From Erythrobacter aurantius (GTDB lineage: Bacteria; Pseudomonadota; Alphaproteobacteria; Sphingomonadales; Sphingomonadaceae): a stretch of 64,000 nucleotides of DNA. Both the position numbers and the translations under genes were made by a program. The notes under the pieces are model-generated. The model made no database searches, was not told the origin of the DNA, and worked only from the letters and a program-made list of their open reading frames with translations. Location: the NCBI RefSeq assembly GCF_023823125.1, contig NZ_CP090949.1:744001-808000 (forward strand), given 5' to 3'. This document shows positions 25,897-35,795 of the stretch, piece by piece. Positions within the stretch are counted from its first letter, which is position 1; every line of letters begins with the position of its first letter.

Positions 25897-27183
25897 ATGG
25901 ACTTCGCCATCCCTGCCGACCTTCAGGCCTATCTCGATGATCTCGACGCCTTCATCGCCGCCGAGATCAAGCCGCTTGAGAGCCAAGACGATAACATCCG
26001 CTTCTTCGACCACCGCCGCGAATGGGCGCGGACCAATTTCGAGGAGGGCGGCCTCCCGCGCCACGAGTGGGAGGAGTTGCTGCGCGAGGCCACCCGCCGT
26101 GCCGATGCCGCCGGACACTGGCGTTTCTCCGCGCCGAAGAAATACGGCGGCAAGGACGGGTCGAACCTCTGGATGGCGGTGATCCGCGAGCACTTTGCGC
26201 GCCAAGGCCTCGGCCTGCACAATGACTTACAGAACGAACACTCCATCGTCGGCAACTTCCCCTTCGTCGCCATGTTCGACCAGTGGGGGACCGAGGAGCA
26301 GAAGCAGGAATTCATCCTCGGCGGGTTTGAACGCACCCGGCGCGTCGCCTTCGGCCTCACCGAAGCGAACCACGGATCGGACGCCACGCACATGGAGACC
26401 CACGCGGTGCGCGAGACCCGCGACGGAGTCGACGGCTGGCTGATCAACGGCGAGAAGATGTGGATCACCGGGATGCACGTCGCCACCCACTGCGCGATGT
26501 TCGCGCGCACGAGCGGCAAGGCCGGGGATGCGAGCGGGATCACCTGTTTCCTCGTCCCCAACCCCACTGAAGGCCTCGAAATCGAGGAGTGGATGTGGAC
26601 TTTCAACATGCCCACCGACCACCCGCGCCTCAGCGTGCGCGATGTCTGGGTGCCGGACTCGGCGATCCTCGGCGTGGAGGGCCGCGGCCTCGCGCTGGCG
26701 CAAAGCTTCGTCCACCAGAACCGCATCCGGCAGGCGGCCTCAAGCTGCGGCGCAGCGATGTTCTGCATTGATGAAAGCGTGAAATACGCCCGGACACGCA
26801 AGCCTTTCGGCGAGGAGCTGGCGCGCAATCAGGCGATCCAGTTCCCGCTGGTCGAGTTGGCAACGCAGGCGGAGATGCTGCGCCTCCTCATCTTCAAGAC
26901 CGCGTGGGAGATGGACAACATGCCCCACGAACAGATCGAGAAGACCATCTCCGACAAGGTCAGCATGTGCAATTACTGGGCGAACCGGCTGGTGTGCGAA
27001 GCCGCCGACCGCGCGATGCAGGTCCACGGCGGCATCGGCTATTCGCGCCACAAGCCCTTCGAGCACATCTACCGCCACCACCGCCGCTATCGCATCACCG
27101 AAGGCTCGGAGGAAATCCAGATGCGGAAAGTGGGGGCCTATCTGTTCGGCTATCTGGGGTCGAAGCGGGGGATGTACGGTTAG
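25897..27183 (+). CDS. Acyl-CoA dehydrogenase family protein (ACAD10/11- or LvaC-like)
   Basis: 428 residues. Typical ACAD layout: N-helical domain, FGLTEANHGSD in the middle strand domain, WITGMHVATHCAMFAR, and C-terminal VHGGIGYSRHKPFEHIYRHHRRYRITEGSEEIQ with the FAD/active-site segment. Start ATG 25897 follows the kinase stop by two bases with CCGGAGAGAA as ribosome-binding site. By context it may eliminate phosphate from 4-phosphoacyl-CoA rather than dehydrogenate; this is inference. Its stop overlaps that of the convergent transporter gene (27180-27183). Confidence 0.9.
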   Translation: MDFAIPADLQAYLDDLDAFIAAEIKPLESQDDNIRFFDHRREWARTNFEEGGLPRHEWEELLREATRRADAAGHWRFSAPKKYGGKDGSNLWMAVIREHFARQGLGLHNDLQNEHSIVGNFPFVAMFDQWGTEEQKQEFILGGFERTRRVAFGLTEANHGSDATHMETHAVRETRDGVDGWLINGEKMWITGMHVATHCAMFARTSGKAGDASGITCFLVPNPTEGLEIEEWMWTFNMPTDHPRLSVRDVWVPDSAILGVEGRGLALAQSFVHQNRIRQAASSCGAAMFCIDESVKYARTRKPFGEELARNQAIQFPLVELATQAEMLRLLIFKTAWEMDNMPHEQIEKTISDKVSMCNYWANRLVCEAADRAMQVHGGIGYSRHKPFEHIYRHHRRYRITEGSEEIQMRKVGAYLFGYLGSKRGMYG

Positions 27184-28142
27184 CCTCTGCGCCACCAACC
27201 GGCGAGCAGGCTCCCGATCACCACGTGCCACACCGCCGATATCGCTGCAGGAACCGGGGCGAGCGCGGCTTGCGTGATGTCGGCGAATTGCGCGGCAAAG
27301 GCGGGGGTCTTGGCGAGGCCTGATCCGAGGCCGGAATTCTGCATCCCGACTTCGATGCTGATCGTGCGAGCCTCGGTAACGCCCAGCCGCAGCATCCGCG
27401 CCAGCACAAACCCAAGCGCGAAACCGACCGCGTGCAGCAGGAAAGTCGCCAGCAACAGCACGCCTGCGTGGCTTGCGATCTGGTCCTTCGCGCCGCCCAC
27501 GATCCCGCCGACGATCAGGATCACCAGCACGATGGCCACCAGCGGCAGCAAGCCGCTCACCGCGCCCGCCGCGCGCGGGAACAGGCGGTTGAGCAGCGTC
27601 CCCAGCACCACCGGCACCAGCACGATGGCGACCATGTTGATCAGCAGGTTCCAGCGATCAATCTCGACATAGGCACCCGCCAGCGCGCCCGTCAGTAGCG
27701 GGGTCAGCGCGACAGCGGCCAAAGTCGATGCCATCGTCATCGCCACCGACAGCGCGACATTGCCGCGCGCGAGATAGGCGACGATGTTCGACGCCGTGCC
27801 TCCCGGACAGCAGGCGACGAGGATCAGGCCGACGGCCAATCCCTGCTCCAGCCCCATGCCTTTCGCGATGGCATATCCGGCCAGCGGCATGACCGCGAAT
27901 TGCAGCGCCACCCCGGCCGCGAGCGCGCGCGGCAGTTTCGTGAGATTGCGATAATCCTCAAACGTCAGCGTCAGGCCCATCGCCAGCATGATCAGGCCCA
28001 GCGCGACCGACAGCAGTGGCTGGCCCGCGATGCGGATGCTGCCGTCTGTCATCCATGTGAAGGCGGGCGGGAAAACCCACGCCAGCGCCACTCCCACCAC
28101 GGTGAGCACGGCGAAATTGTTGGTTATGGTGCGCAGCATCAT
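27180..28142 (-). CDS. Bile acid:sodium symporter (BASS) family protein
   Basis: 320 residues, about ten helices. LVACCPGGTASNIVAYLARGNVALSVAMT and IEVGMQNSGLGSGLA are the two crossover motifs of the BASS family. Sodium-coupled uptake of a carboxylate such as pyruvate, pantothenate or bile-acid-like compound. Two adjacent ATGs (28142, 28139) with AAAGGGGG just upstream; the second has better spacing. Overlaps the acyl-CoA dehydrogenase stop by four bases. Confidence 0.9.
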   Translation of the reverse strand: MMLRTITNNFAVLTVVGVALAWVFPPAFTWMTDGSIRIAGQPLLSVALGLIMLAMGLTLTFEDYRNLTKLPRALAAGVALQFAVMPLAGYAIAKGMGLEQGLAVGLILVACCPGGTASNIVAYLARGNVALSVAMTMASTLAAVALTPLLTGALAGAYVEIDRWNLLINMVAIVLVPVVLGTLLNRLFPRAAGAVSGLLPLVAIVLVILIVGGIVGGAKDQIASHAGVLLLATFLLHAVGFALGFVLARMLRLGVTEARTISIEVGMQNSGLGSGLAKTPAFAAQFADITQAALAPVPAAISAVWHVVIGSLLAGWWRRG

Positions 28143-28196
28143 CCCCCTTTGCCGAAATCGCGCGGCACTTCATAGCCGCGAAATCGGCAGGGGCGG

Positions 28197-29498
28197 CTAA
28201 TCGAACTCGGGTTCGGGTGCCTGAGTTTCGCTTCGCCGCGCGACGAAATAGAGCGCGGTGCCGGCCACCAGCAGAACGGCCAGCAGGGCAAAGGCACTGG
28301 CGGGTGCCTGAATGATCGTGAAGATGCCAAAGCCCACCGAAACCGCCATGATCGGCCACCAATAGGCGGCGAGGTGTCCGTCGTGCCTTTCGTCCGAACG
28401 GGTCATGATGACATAGAAAGCCGCGACCACCACCAGCCACACCAGCTGCGCAGCAAGCGATGTGACGGTCGCGAGAAAGGTGAAGGCGCCGCTTGCAAGC
28501 ATCAGGCCGACAATCGCGGCGAACAGCAGGATCGCCCGGTCCGGCGCCTTCGATCCGTGCGAGACATGCGCGAAGGTGGCGGGCAGCAGGCCGCGATCAG
28601 CCATCGCGAAAGCCACACGCGGGCCGACGATGAAAAAGCTCAGCGAATTGGTCGCGATCGAGAAGATCGCCGCGAGGCTGAGCAGAAGCGCGCCATTCTC
28701 GCCCATCACCGCCGCCGCTGCCGAAGCCAGTGGGGTCGCATCGCCATCGCCCTGCGGCGCACCCGCAGCGATATAGGCCCATTGCACAGCCATGTAGAAC
28801 ACGATGATGACAGCAAGCGAACCCAGCATGGTCATGGGCAGGTCGCGGCGCGGGTTCTTCAGCTCTCCGGCGGCATAGGAAGAACTGTTCGCGCCCGAGA
28901 ATGCGAAATAGACCAGCAGGGCGACGCTTTCGAAGGCTTCGAAACGCGGCATGGCGAACTGTGTCGCGATCCCGCCTGAGGCAAAAGCGAACGCGCACAG
29001 CAGCAGGATCGGGCTGAGTTTCAGGACTGTGCCCAAGGCCAGCCCGCCCACGCTGTTCCTCATCCCCGAGAGGTTGATTGCCGTCAGCGCCGCGAGCAGG
29101 AATGCGAGAGCCAGAGCGCGGGCCAGCGCGCCGTCGAAAACCGGGAAGATTACCGCGAGGTACGAAACCAGCACGTAAAGCGTCGCCGCCCGGCCCGCCG
29201 CCATCGCAAGCACCATGACCCAGCCGATCTGGAACCCGACGAACGGCCCGAACGCGGCCTGTGCCCACAATTGCGGCCCGCCCGATGCGCGGAACATGTT
29301 GGATAGCCGGGCCGAAATGAAGATGCTGGCGCTGAACAGCAGTCCGAAAATCAGGAACATCCACGGCGCGAAATTGCCGACTTCGGCATAAAGCAGCGCC
29401 GGCAAGGCAAAGATGCCTGCACCGATCATTCCGTTGATGCTCATGAGAGTGGCGCCAAGCGGGCCGACCACGCGCGGTGGCTTGTTCGTTTCAGTCAA
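28197..29498 (-). CDS. APC-family amino acid/polyamine permease
   Basis: 433 residues, about twelve helices; MSINGMIGAGIFALPALLY is the APC helix-1 motif and FSGANSSSYAAGELKNPRRDLP the helix-6/loop signature. TTG start at 29498 is chosen because the residues before MSINGMIG (KPPRVVGPLGATL) are family-like; GGGGGG lies upstream. Substrate unknown. The 55 bases to the BASS gene suggest they may share a transcript. Confidence 0.88.
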   Translation of the reverse strand: MTETNKPPRVVGPLGATLMSINGMIGAGIFALPALLYAEVGNFAPWMFLIFGLLFSASIFISARLSNMFRASGGPQLWAQAAFGPFVGFQIGWVMVLAMAAGRAATLYVLVSYLAVIFPVFDGALARALALAFLLAALTAINLSGMRNSVGGLALGTVLKLSPILLLCAFAFASGGIATQFAMPRFEAFESVALLVYFAFSGANSSSYAAGELKNPRRDLPMTMLGSLAVIIVFYMAVQWAYIAAGAPQGDGDATPLASAAAAVMGENGALLLSLAAIFSIATNSLSFFIVGPRVAFAMADRGLLPATFAHVSHGSKAPDRAILLFAAIVGLMLASGAFTFLATVTSLAAQLVWLVVVAAFYVIMTRSDERHDGHLAAYWWPIMAVSVGFGIFTIIQAPASAFALLAVLLVAGTALYFVARRSETQAPEPEFD

Positions 29499-29656
29499 GT
29501 GTCAGCCCCCCCGAGCTGCGCGACCGGGCATGAGACTGGCAGAAACGGCCCGCATGTCAAATCGGCCCGTTCAAATCGACCAACGACTTGGGCGGCCCTC
29601 TAGCAATATTATGTCGCGCCGCTAGTCTCCCGCGCCAAACGAGGGAGATACCGATT

Positions 29657-32600
29657 ATGCGCCGCTTCACCGCTACCTTGCTTGCCTGCACCATGCTTGC
29701 CGCGCCTTCGCTGGCGCTGGCAGCCGATGACAAGGAGGACGGCTGGGACGTCAACGCGCCGCGCGGGGCCAAGATCGAACAGGTGCCGATTCAGACGGAC
29801 GAAGCGACCTGGATGGACGTGGATGTCTCGCCCGACGGGCAGATGATCGCCTTCACCGTGCTGGGCGATATCTACACCATGCCGATCACCGGCGGGACGC
29901 CCAAACGGATTGCCGAAGGGCTGGCGTGGGAAGTGCAGCCGCGCTTCTCCCCCGATGGCACGCGCATCGCCTTTACCTCTGACCGGGGCGGCGGCGACAA
30001 TGTGTGGGTTATGAATGTCGATGGCAGCGACAAGCGGCAGGTGACCAACGAAAGCTTCCGCCTGCTGAACCAGCCCGACTGGTCGCCCGACGGGCGCTTC
30101 ATCATCGCCAAGAAGCATTTCACCACTCAACGCAGCGCGGGCACCGGCGAAATTTGGATGTATCACGTATCAGGCGGCGGCGGCGTCGCGATTGTCGAGC
30201 GCGCGAACGAGCAGTTGCAGAAAGAACTGGGCGAACCCGCCTTCACCCCCGATGGCAGCGCGATCTATTACACCCGCAACACCACGCCGGGTAACACCTT
30301 CATCTACGCGCAGGACAGCCAGACCGGCATCTTCGCGATTGAGCGGCATGATCTGGAAACCGGTGAAGTCACCACCGCCGTCGATGGCTATGGCGGCGCG
30401 GTGCGTGCCACGCCTTCGCCCGACGGAGCCGAAATCGCCTTTGTCCGGCGTGACAAGGACACATCGCAGCTGTGGGTGAAGAACATCGCCAGCGGGCGCG
30501 AGCGGATGATCTACGGCGGGCTTGATCTCGACCTGCAGGAAACCTGGGCGGTCTATGGCGTCTATCCCAACATGGCGTGGACGCCCGACAGCCGTTCGAT
30601 CCTGTTCTGGGCCGGGGGCAAGCTGAACCGGATCGACCGGGACGGATCGAACAAGGCCGAAATCCCGTTCCGCATCAACGACACGCGCGGCGTGGCCGAT
30701 GCGCCGCATCCGGTGATCGATGTCGCGCCCGAGCGGTTCACCACCAGCATGTCGCGCTTTGGCCAATTGTCGCCCGACGGCACGCGCGTGGTGTTTGAAA
30801 CCCTCGGGCGGCTTCACACCAAGAGCGCGCGCGGGCGCGATGCGCCGCGGCCGCTTACGGGTGCAAGCGACGTGATCGAGGCTTTTCCCGCGTTCAGCCG
30901 CGATGGCAGCCAGATCGCCTATGTCGAATGGACCGATGAAAATCTGGGCCGCATCATCGTCGCCACTGCCGATGGCGAAAATCCGCGTGTCATCACCAGC
31001 GAGCCCGGTCATTACGCCAGCCTCGCATGGTCACCTGATGGCCAGCACATCGCCTATGAGAAACGTTCGGGCGGGTATCTGACCTCCTCCGACTATTCCG
31101 AGAATTCGGGCATCTACATGATCCCGACCGCTGGCGGCGCGCCGATGATGGTGAGCCGATCCGGATCGGATCCGCAATTCGGCGCGGACAGCAACCGCAT
31201 CTTCATGACCATGAACGAGGGCGGCAACCTTGCGCTGGTTTCGACCGATCTTGATGGCGAGGACAAGCGCACCATCGTCAAGGGCGATCTCGCCAATGAT
31301 TTCCGCGTGTCGCCCGATGGCCGCACGGTGGCGTTCCGCCAGAATTACGAAGTCTTCGCAATGCCGCTGATCCCCGGCGGGCAGGCTGTCAGCGTCTCCG
31401 AAAACGGCGGATCGCTGCCGATCACCAAGGTTTCGACCGGCGGTGCGGACTATATCGGCTGGACCAATGGCGGGGAGACTGTGTTCTGGTCAATCGGGCC
31501 GGAGCTGCGCCAGGCGCAGGTATCCGACTTCTTCCGCAATGCGCCCAAGGGCGAAGGCGAGGACAAGGGGACGGGCTACACCCCGCCCGAAACCGGCATT
31601 TCGATGGCCGTCACCGTCAATGCCGACAAGCCGACCGGCACGGTGGCGATCACGGGCGCGCGCATCCTGACGATGGCGGCCGGGCTTGATGCGACTGATG
31701 CCGGCGCGATCGAGAACGGCGTGATCGTGATCGAGGGTGATCGGATCAAGGCCGTGGGCGCGGCGGGCGAAGTGGCGGTTCCGGCAGGGGCCACGGTTGT
31801 CGATGCCAGCGGCCACACGATCATGCCCGGCCTTGTCGATGCGCATGCGCACGGGCCGCAAGGTGTGGGCGATTTCATCCCGCAGCAGAACTGGCGCATG
31901 ATGCAGGATCTCGCCACCGGGGTGACGACGATCCACGATCCGTCCAACGATGCGAGCCAGATCTTTGCCGCTGCCGAACGCCAGCAGGCGGGCCTGCTGC
32001 TGGCTCCGCGCATCTTTTCTACCGGGGAAATCATCTATGGTGCCAAGGCGCCATCGGTCTACGCCCGGATCGACAGCTATGACGATGCGCTGGCGCATGT
32101 CCGCCGTATCCGTGCGCAGGGCGGGATTTCGGTCAAGAACTACAACCAGCCCCGGCGTGAACAGCGCCAGATGGTCGCGCGCGCCGCGGCCGAGGAAAAC
32201 ATGCTGGTGGTGGCCGAAGGCGGTTCGCTGTTCGGCATGGACATGAACCTGATCGCCGATGGCAATTCCACCATTGAACACAATGTCCCCGGCGACGTGT
32301 TCTACGAAGACGTGCTGCAGTTCTTCAGCCAGTCGAACTCCAACTACACCCCGACGCTCAACGTCACCTATGGCGGTCTGGCGGGTGATCCGTACTGGCG
32401 GCAGGCAATGAACGTGTGGGAACATCCGTTGATGATCCACACCCCGCCCAAGCTGCTGCTGGCGGAAACCGGACGGCGCACCACCGCGCCCGACTGGGCT
32501 TTTGTTGACGACAATGCCGCGCGTGAGGCGCACAAGCTGGCCCAGCGCGGGGTTCGCGTGTCGATCGGCGCGCACGGGCAGCAGGCGGGGCTGGATCACC

Positions 32601-32947
32601 ACTGGGAACTGTGGAGCTTCGTGCGCGGGGGCATGACCCCGGTCGAGGCGCTGCGGGCAGGCACCATCGCCCCGGCGCAATCGCTGGGAATGGATCGCGA
32701 CATCGGCAGCATCGAGGCGGGCAAGCTCGCTGACCTCGTGATCCTGAGCGCCGATCCCAGCGCGGACATCATGAATTCGGACAAGATCGAACGCGTGATG
32801 CTCGGCGGGCGGCTGTATGATGCGAAAACGCTGAACGAGGTCGAGACCGGCAATCGCCAGCGCCGCGCCTATTGGTGGGAATCCACCGGTGCGGGCGGAT
32901 CGGAGGAAGCGACCCACGCCGCAGCGGCACATCAGGACGCGGGCTAA
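29657..32947 (+). CDS. Secreted amidohydrolase with N-terminal TolB-like beta-propeller
   Basis: 1096 residues. Signal peptide 1-23 (ALA-A). Residues about 45-590 hold repeated PD40/TolB blades (for example SPDGQMIAFT, FSPDGTRIAFTSDRGGGDN, WSPDGRFI). The amidohydrolase barrel follows, about 655-1070: MPGLVDAHAHG is the metal His pair, with later metal ligands around IEHNVPGD and SIGAHGQQAG. Such fusions are common in sphingomonads and Bacteroidetes and are annotated as peptidase/prolidase-like amidohydrolases of unknown substrate in the periplasm. GAGGGAGA precedes ATG 29657. Its TAA overlaps the fliA stop. Confidence 0.88.
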   Translation: MRRFTATLLACTMLAAPSLALAADDKEDGWDVNAPRGAKIEQVPIQTDEATWMDVDVSPDGQMIAFTVLGDIYTMPITGGTPKRIAEGLAWEVQPRFSPDGTRIAFTSDRGGGDNVWVMNVDGSDKRQVTNESFRLLNQPDWSPDGRFIIAKKHFTTQRSAGTGEIWMYHVSGGGGVAIVERANEQLQKELGEPAFTPDGSAIYYTRNTTPGNTFIYAQDSQTGIFAIERHDLETGEVTTAVDGYGGAVRATPSPDGAEIAFVRRDKDTSQLWVKNIASGRERMIYGGLDLDLQETWAVYGVYPNMAWTPDSRSILFWAGGKLNRIDRDGSNKAEIPFRINDTRGVADAPHPVIDVAPERFTTSMSRFGQLSPDGTRVVFETLGRLHTKSARGRDAPRPLTGASDVIEAFPAFSRDGSQIAYVEWTDENLGRIIVATADGENPRVITSEPGHYASLAWSPDGQHIAYEKRSGGYLTSSDYSENSGIYMIPTAGGAPMMVSRSGSDPQFGADSNRIFMTMNEGGNLALVSTDLDGEDKRTIVKGDLANDFRVSPDGRTVAFRQNYEVFAMPLIPGGQAVSVSENGGSLPITKVSTGGADYIGWTNGGETVFWSIGPELRQAQVSDFFRNAPKGEGEDKGTGYTPPETGISMAVTVNADKPTGTVAITGARILTMAAGLDATDAGAIENGVIVIEGDRIKAVGAAGEVAVPAGATVVDASGHTIMPGLVDAHAHGPQGVGDFIPQQNWRMMQDLATGVTTIHDPSNDASQIFAAAERQQAGLLLAPRIFSTGEIIYGAKAPSVYARIDSYDDALAHVRRIRAQGGISVKNYNQPRREQRQMVARAAAEENMLVVAEGGSLFGMDMNLIADGNSTIEHNVPGDVFYEDVLQFFSQSNSNYTPTLNVTYGGLAGDPYWRQAMNVWEHPLMIHTPPKLLLAETGRRTTAPDWAFVDDNAAREAHKLAQRGVRVSIGAHGQQAGLDHHWELWSFVRGGMTPVEALRAGTIAPAQSLGMDRDIGSIEAGKLADLVILSADPSADIMNSDKIERVMLGGRLYDAKTLNEVETGNRQRRAYWWESTGAGGSEEATHAAAAHQDAG

Positions 32948-33675
32948 GCCTCGTCCTCGCGCTCCATCAGCCCGCGCAGGTCTTTCAGGGCCTTGGCGCG
33001 GAGCTGGTGGACGCGCGGCACGCTGACTTCGAGCACTTCGGCGATTTCGGTGAGGTTCAGTTCCTCGACATAGAACAGCTGCAACACCAGCTTCAGCCGG
33101 TCGGGCAATTGGTGCATCGCCGCCACCAGCCGTTCGCGGTCTTCCTGTCCGGCGATGATTTCGAACGGGTCGGGATCGTCGCTGGCAAAGGCAGTGTTGC
33201 TTTCGTCATATTCGTCGCTGATCGATGAGACGGTGATGGCCGATGCCTCGATCTCCAGCAATTCGACATCGCTGATGCCCATTGCGCGCGCGATTTCGAG
33301 GCGGCTGGGGGTCTGGCCGGTCTGCCAGCGCAATTCCTCGACTGTTTCGTTGTAGCGCGCCCGCTTCTTTCGCGCGGTGCGGGTGTCATGCATCAGCTTG
33401 CGGATGCAATCGAACATCGCTCCGCGAACGCGGATCTTGGCATAGGCGGCAAAACCGTCCTCTGTCGGGCCGCTGTGGCGCTGCGCGCATTCGGCCAGCG
33501 CGAGAATGCCCGACTGGATCAGGTCTTCGATTTCCAGCCCTTCGCGGCCCGAGCCATAGATATGCCAGGCGGCGCGGTGGACCATCGGCAGGAAACGGCG
33601 GACGCGGTCTTCGACCTCGGCCCGCGATGCGGCGTAAGGATTGGTTTCGGCAAATCCGGAATGATCGTGCTTCAT
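32944..33675 (-). CDS. fliA: Flagellar RNA polymerase sigma factor sigma-28
   Basis: 243 residues. Region 2 contains LIQSGILALAECAQRH and FAAYAKIRVRGAMFDCIRK, and region 4 ends LNLTEIAEVLEVSVPRVHQLRAKALKDL, a sigma-70-family helix-turn-helix. It directs late flagellar genes and is held by FlgM, encoded upstream. ATG overlaps the flhA TGA (ATGA), so it is the last gene of the transglycosylase-flhA-fliA unit; its TAG overlaps the convergent amidohydrolase TAA. Confidence 0.93.
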   Translation of the reverse strand: MKHDHSGFAETNPYAASRAEVEDRVRRFLPMVHRAAWHIYGSGREGLEIEDLIQSGILALAECAQRHSGPTEDGFAAYAKIRVRGAMFDCIRKLMHDTRTARKKRARYNETVEELRWQTGQTPSRLEIARAMGISDVELLEIEASAITVSSISDEYDESNTAFASDDPDPFEIIAGQEDRERLVAAMHQLPDRLKLVLQLFYVEELNLTEIAEVLEVSVPRVHQLRAKALKDLRGLMEREDEA

Positions 33676-35795
33676 GCGGCCTGAACCTCCTCAGTCGGAG
33701 CGGGAAGCTGATGCGCGGGATTGTCGGCGCCGATCACGCCAACGACTTCGACAGGCTGGCGCGCGGGCAATTCATTGATCGACAGCACAAGGCAGCGGCT
33801 GGCGCGCTGGCGCAGCAGAGCGGCGAGCGCGCGGCGTGCCGGAGGCTGGACGATCAGCGCCACCGGCCCCTTTGCCTCGTCGATATGCCGGTTCACCCGT
33901 TCGGCAATCATGCTGCCGCAATCGGGCTCGATCAGCGGTTGACCCGTGCCGGGGTCCACCATCCCGCCAAGGATCGCCCCTTCGAGCGCGGCGTCGAGCG
34001 TGACGACCTTCAACCGTTCGCCGGGCTCGCAAATGCCCGCGATCAGCCGTGCGCCCATGTCGGCGCGCACCGCATCGATGACGCTGTCAAAATCCTGCGT
34101 CTTCTGCAGCGCCAGCGCGAGACTGGTGAGCAGCGGCTGCGGATGGGCAAGCGCGATGCCGTCGGCAATCAGCGCGCGGAAAATCCGGGTCAGCGCGGCA
34201 AGGCCCAGCGGATCGGGATGGATCGCCTCGATCAACGCCGGTGCGCGTTCCTTCAGATCGTCTACCAGTGCGCGCACTTCCTCCGGCCCCAGCAATTGAT
34301 CGCTGTTGCGCAGCAGCTCCTGATTGGCGTGGGTGGCGATGACGGTGCTGGGATCGACCGTCAGAAACCCTTCGGACACGGCGTGATCGCGTGCCGCCGG
34401 ATCGATCCACAGCGCCGGGCAGTCGAAACTGGGGTCGCGCGTTGCCTCCCCCGTCAGGCCGTGGCCGGGGCGCACCTCGCCGGTGTCGATGGCGAGCAGG
34501 CGCGAAGGCTTGGCCGTGCCATGCGCGATTGCGAGGCCACCGAGCAGCACGCGGTATTCATTGGCCCCGACTTCGAGCGAATCCCGGATGCGGAACTGCG
34601 GCAGGACAAAGCCGAGATCGCGCGACAATTGCTTGCGAATGCCGGTGATCCGCGTGAGCAGCGGCGCGCCCTTGTCCTTGTCGACAAGGTGAACAAGGCC
34701 ATAGCCAAGCTCTACCGTCACCAGCGTCTGATCGGAAACGTCGGCGATGTCGATCCGGTCGGGGGAAACCTCTTCCCCAGGCTGTTCGACCGGCGCGGGC
34801 CGCGCGGCGCGCTGGCGCAGGGTCCACCACAATGCGCCTGCGATCGCGGCGGCGGGGAAGAAGATGAGCTGCGGCATCGCCGGAACCATGCCGATTGCGC
34901 CGAGGATCAGCGCGACGGGCAGCCATCCGCGCGGATCGGCGAACTGGCCGCCAATCTGGCCCGAAAGATCGCGCGCATCGGCCACGCGGGTGACGATGGC
35001 GGCAGCGGCAATCGACAGCAGCAGCGCGGGCACCTGCGCCACCAATGCGTCGCCCACCGCAAGGGTGATATACAATTCCCCCGCCTCACCGGCGGAAAGG
35101 CCGTGGCTGATCATACCGAGTGCGAAACCGGCGATGATGTTGACACCCAGGATCAACAGCGCGGCAATCGCATCGCCCTTCACGAATTTGGAGGCACCAT
35201 CCATCGAACCGTAGAAGTCCGCCTCGATAGTGACCTCGCGGCGGCGGGTGCGGGCTTCGTCAGCGGTGATGAGGCCTGCGGCAATATCGGCGTCGATCGC
35301 CATCTGCTTGCCCGGCAAGGCATCGAGCACGAACCGCGCGGAAACTTCGGACACGCGTCCTGCGCCCTTGGTGATGACGATCATGTTGATGATCAGCAGG
35401 ATGCAGAACACGAACAGCCCGACCGCGAAATTGCCGCCCACAAGGAACTGGCCAAAGCTTTCGATGATCTCACCCGCGGCATTGCCCCCTTCGTGCCCGT
35501 TGACCAGCACGATGCGGGTGGAGGCGACGTTCAAGGCCAGCCGCAGCAGCGTCGCGAACAGCAGCACGCTGGGGAAGGAGGAGAAATCGAGCGGCTGGCG
35601 CGCGTTCAGCGCCACCATCAGCACCGCCACCGAAATGGCGATGTTCAGAACGAAGAAGATGTCGAGCAGCAGCGGCGGGATCGGCAGCACCATCAACACG
35701 AACAGCGCGAAAATGCCGACCGGCAAAGCCATCGCTGCGGGCGCGGCGCGCAGCCGGTCGAGCCAGGAAATCGGGTTGGAAACAGTCGTGTTCAC
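33672..35795 (-). CDS. flhA: Flagellar type III export gate protein FlhA
   Basis: 707 residues. Eight N-terminal helices, the conserved cytoplasmic loop FVLDALPGKQMAIDADIAAGLI, and a C-terminal cytoplasmic ring domain. Powers and sorts export of rod, hook and filament subunits. GTG start at 35795 overlaps the transglycosylase stop. Intact over the full family length, unlike several genes of the next cluster. Confidence 0.95.
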   Translation of the reverse strand: MNTTVSNPISWLDRLRAAPAAMALPVGIFALFVLMVLPIPPLLLDIFFVLNIAISVAVLMVALNARQPLDFSSFPSVLLFATLLRLALNVASTRIVLVNGHEGGNAAGEIIESFGQFLVGGNFAVGLFVFCILLIINMIVITKGAGRVSEVSARFVLDALPGKQMAIDADIAAGLITADEARTRRREVTIEADFYGSMDGASKFVKGDAIAALLILGVNIIAGFALGMISHGLSAGEAGELYITLAVGDALVAQVPALLLSIAAAAIVTRVADARDLSGQIGGQFADPRGWLPVALILGAIGMVPAMPQLIFFPAAAIAGALWWTLRQRAARPAPVEQPGEEVSPDRIDIADVSDQTLVTVELGYGLVHLVDKDKGAPLLTRITGIRKQLSRDLGFVLPQFRIRDSLEVGANEYRVLLGGLAIAHGTAKPSRLLAIDTGEVRPGHGLTGEATRDPSFDCPALWIDPAARDHAVSEGFLTVDPSTVIATHANQELLRNSDQLLGPEEVRALVDDLKERAPALIEAIHPDPLGLAALTRIFRALIADGIALAHPQPLLTSLALALQKTQDFDSVIDAVRADMGARLIAGICEPGERLKVVTLDAALEGAILGGMVDPGTGQPLIEPDCGSMIAERVNRHIDEAKGPVALIVQPPARRALAALLRQRASRCLVLSINELPARQPVEVVGVIGADNPAHQLPAPTEEVQAA

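Noticed and set aside
31490-32932. Minus-strand 480-codon open frame opposite the amidohydrolase
   Set aside because: Antisense shadow, rich in His/Arg/Asp, no motif; amidohydrolase metal motifs are on the plus strand.
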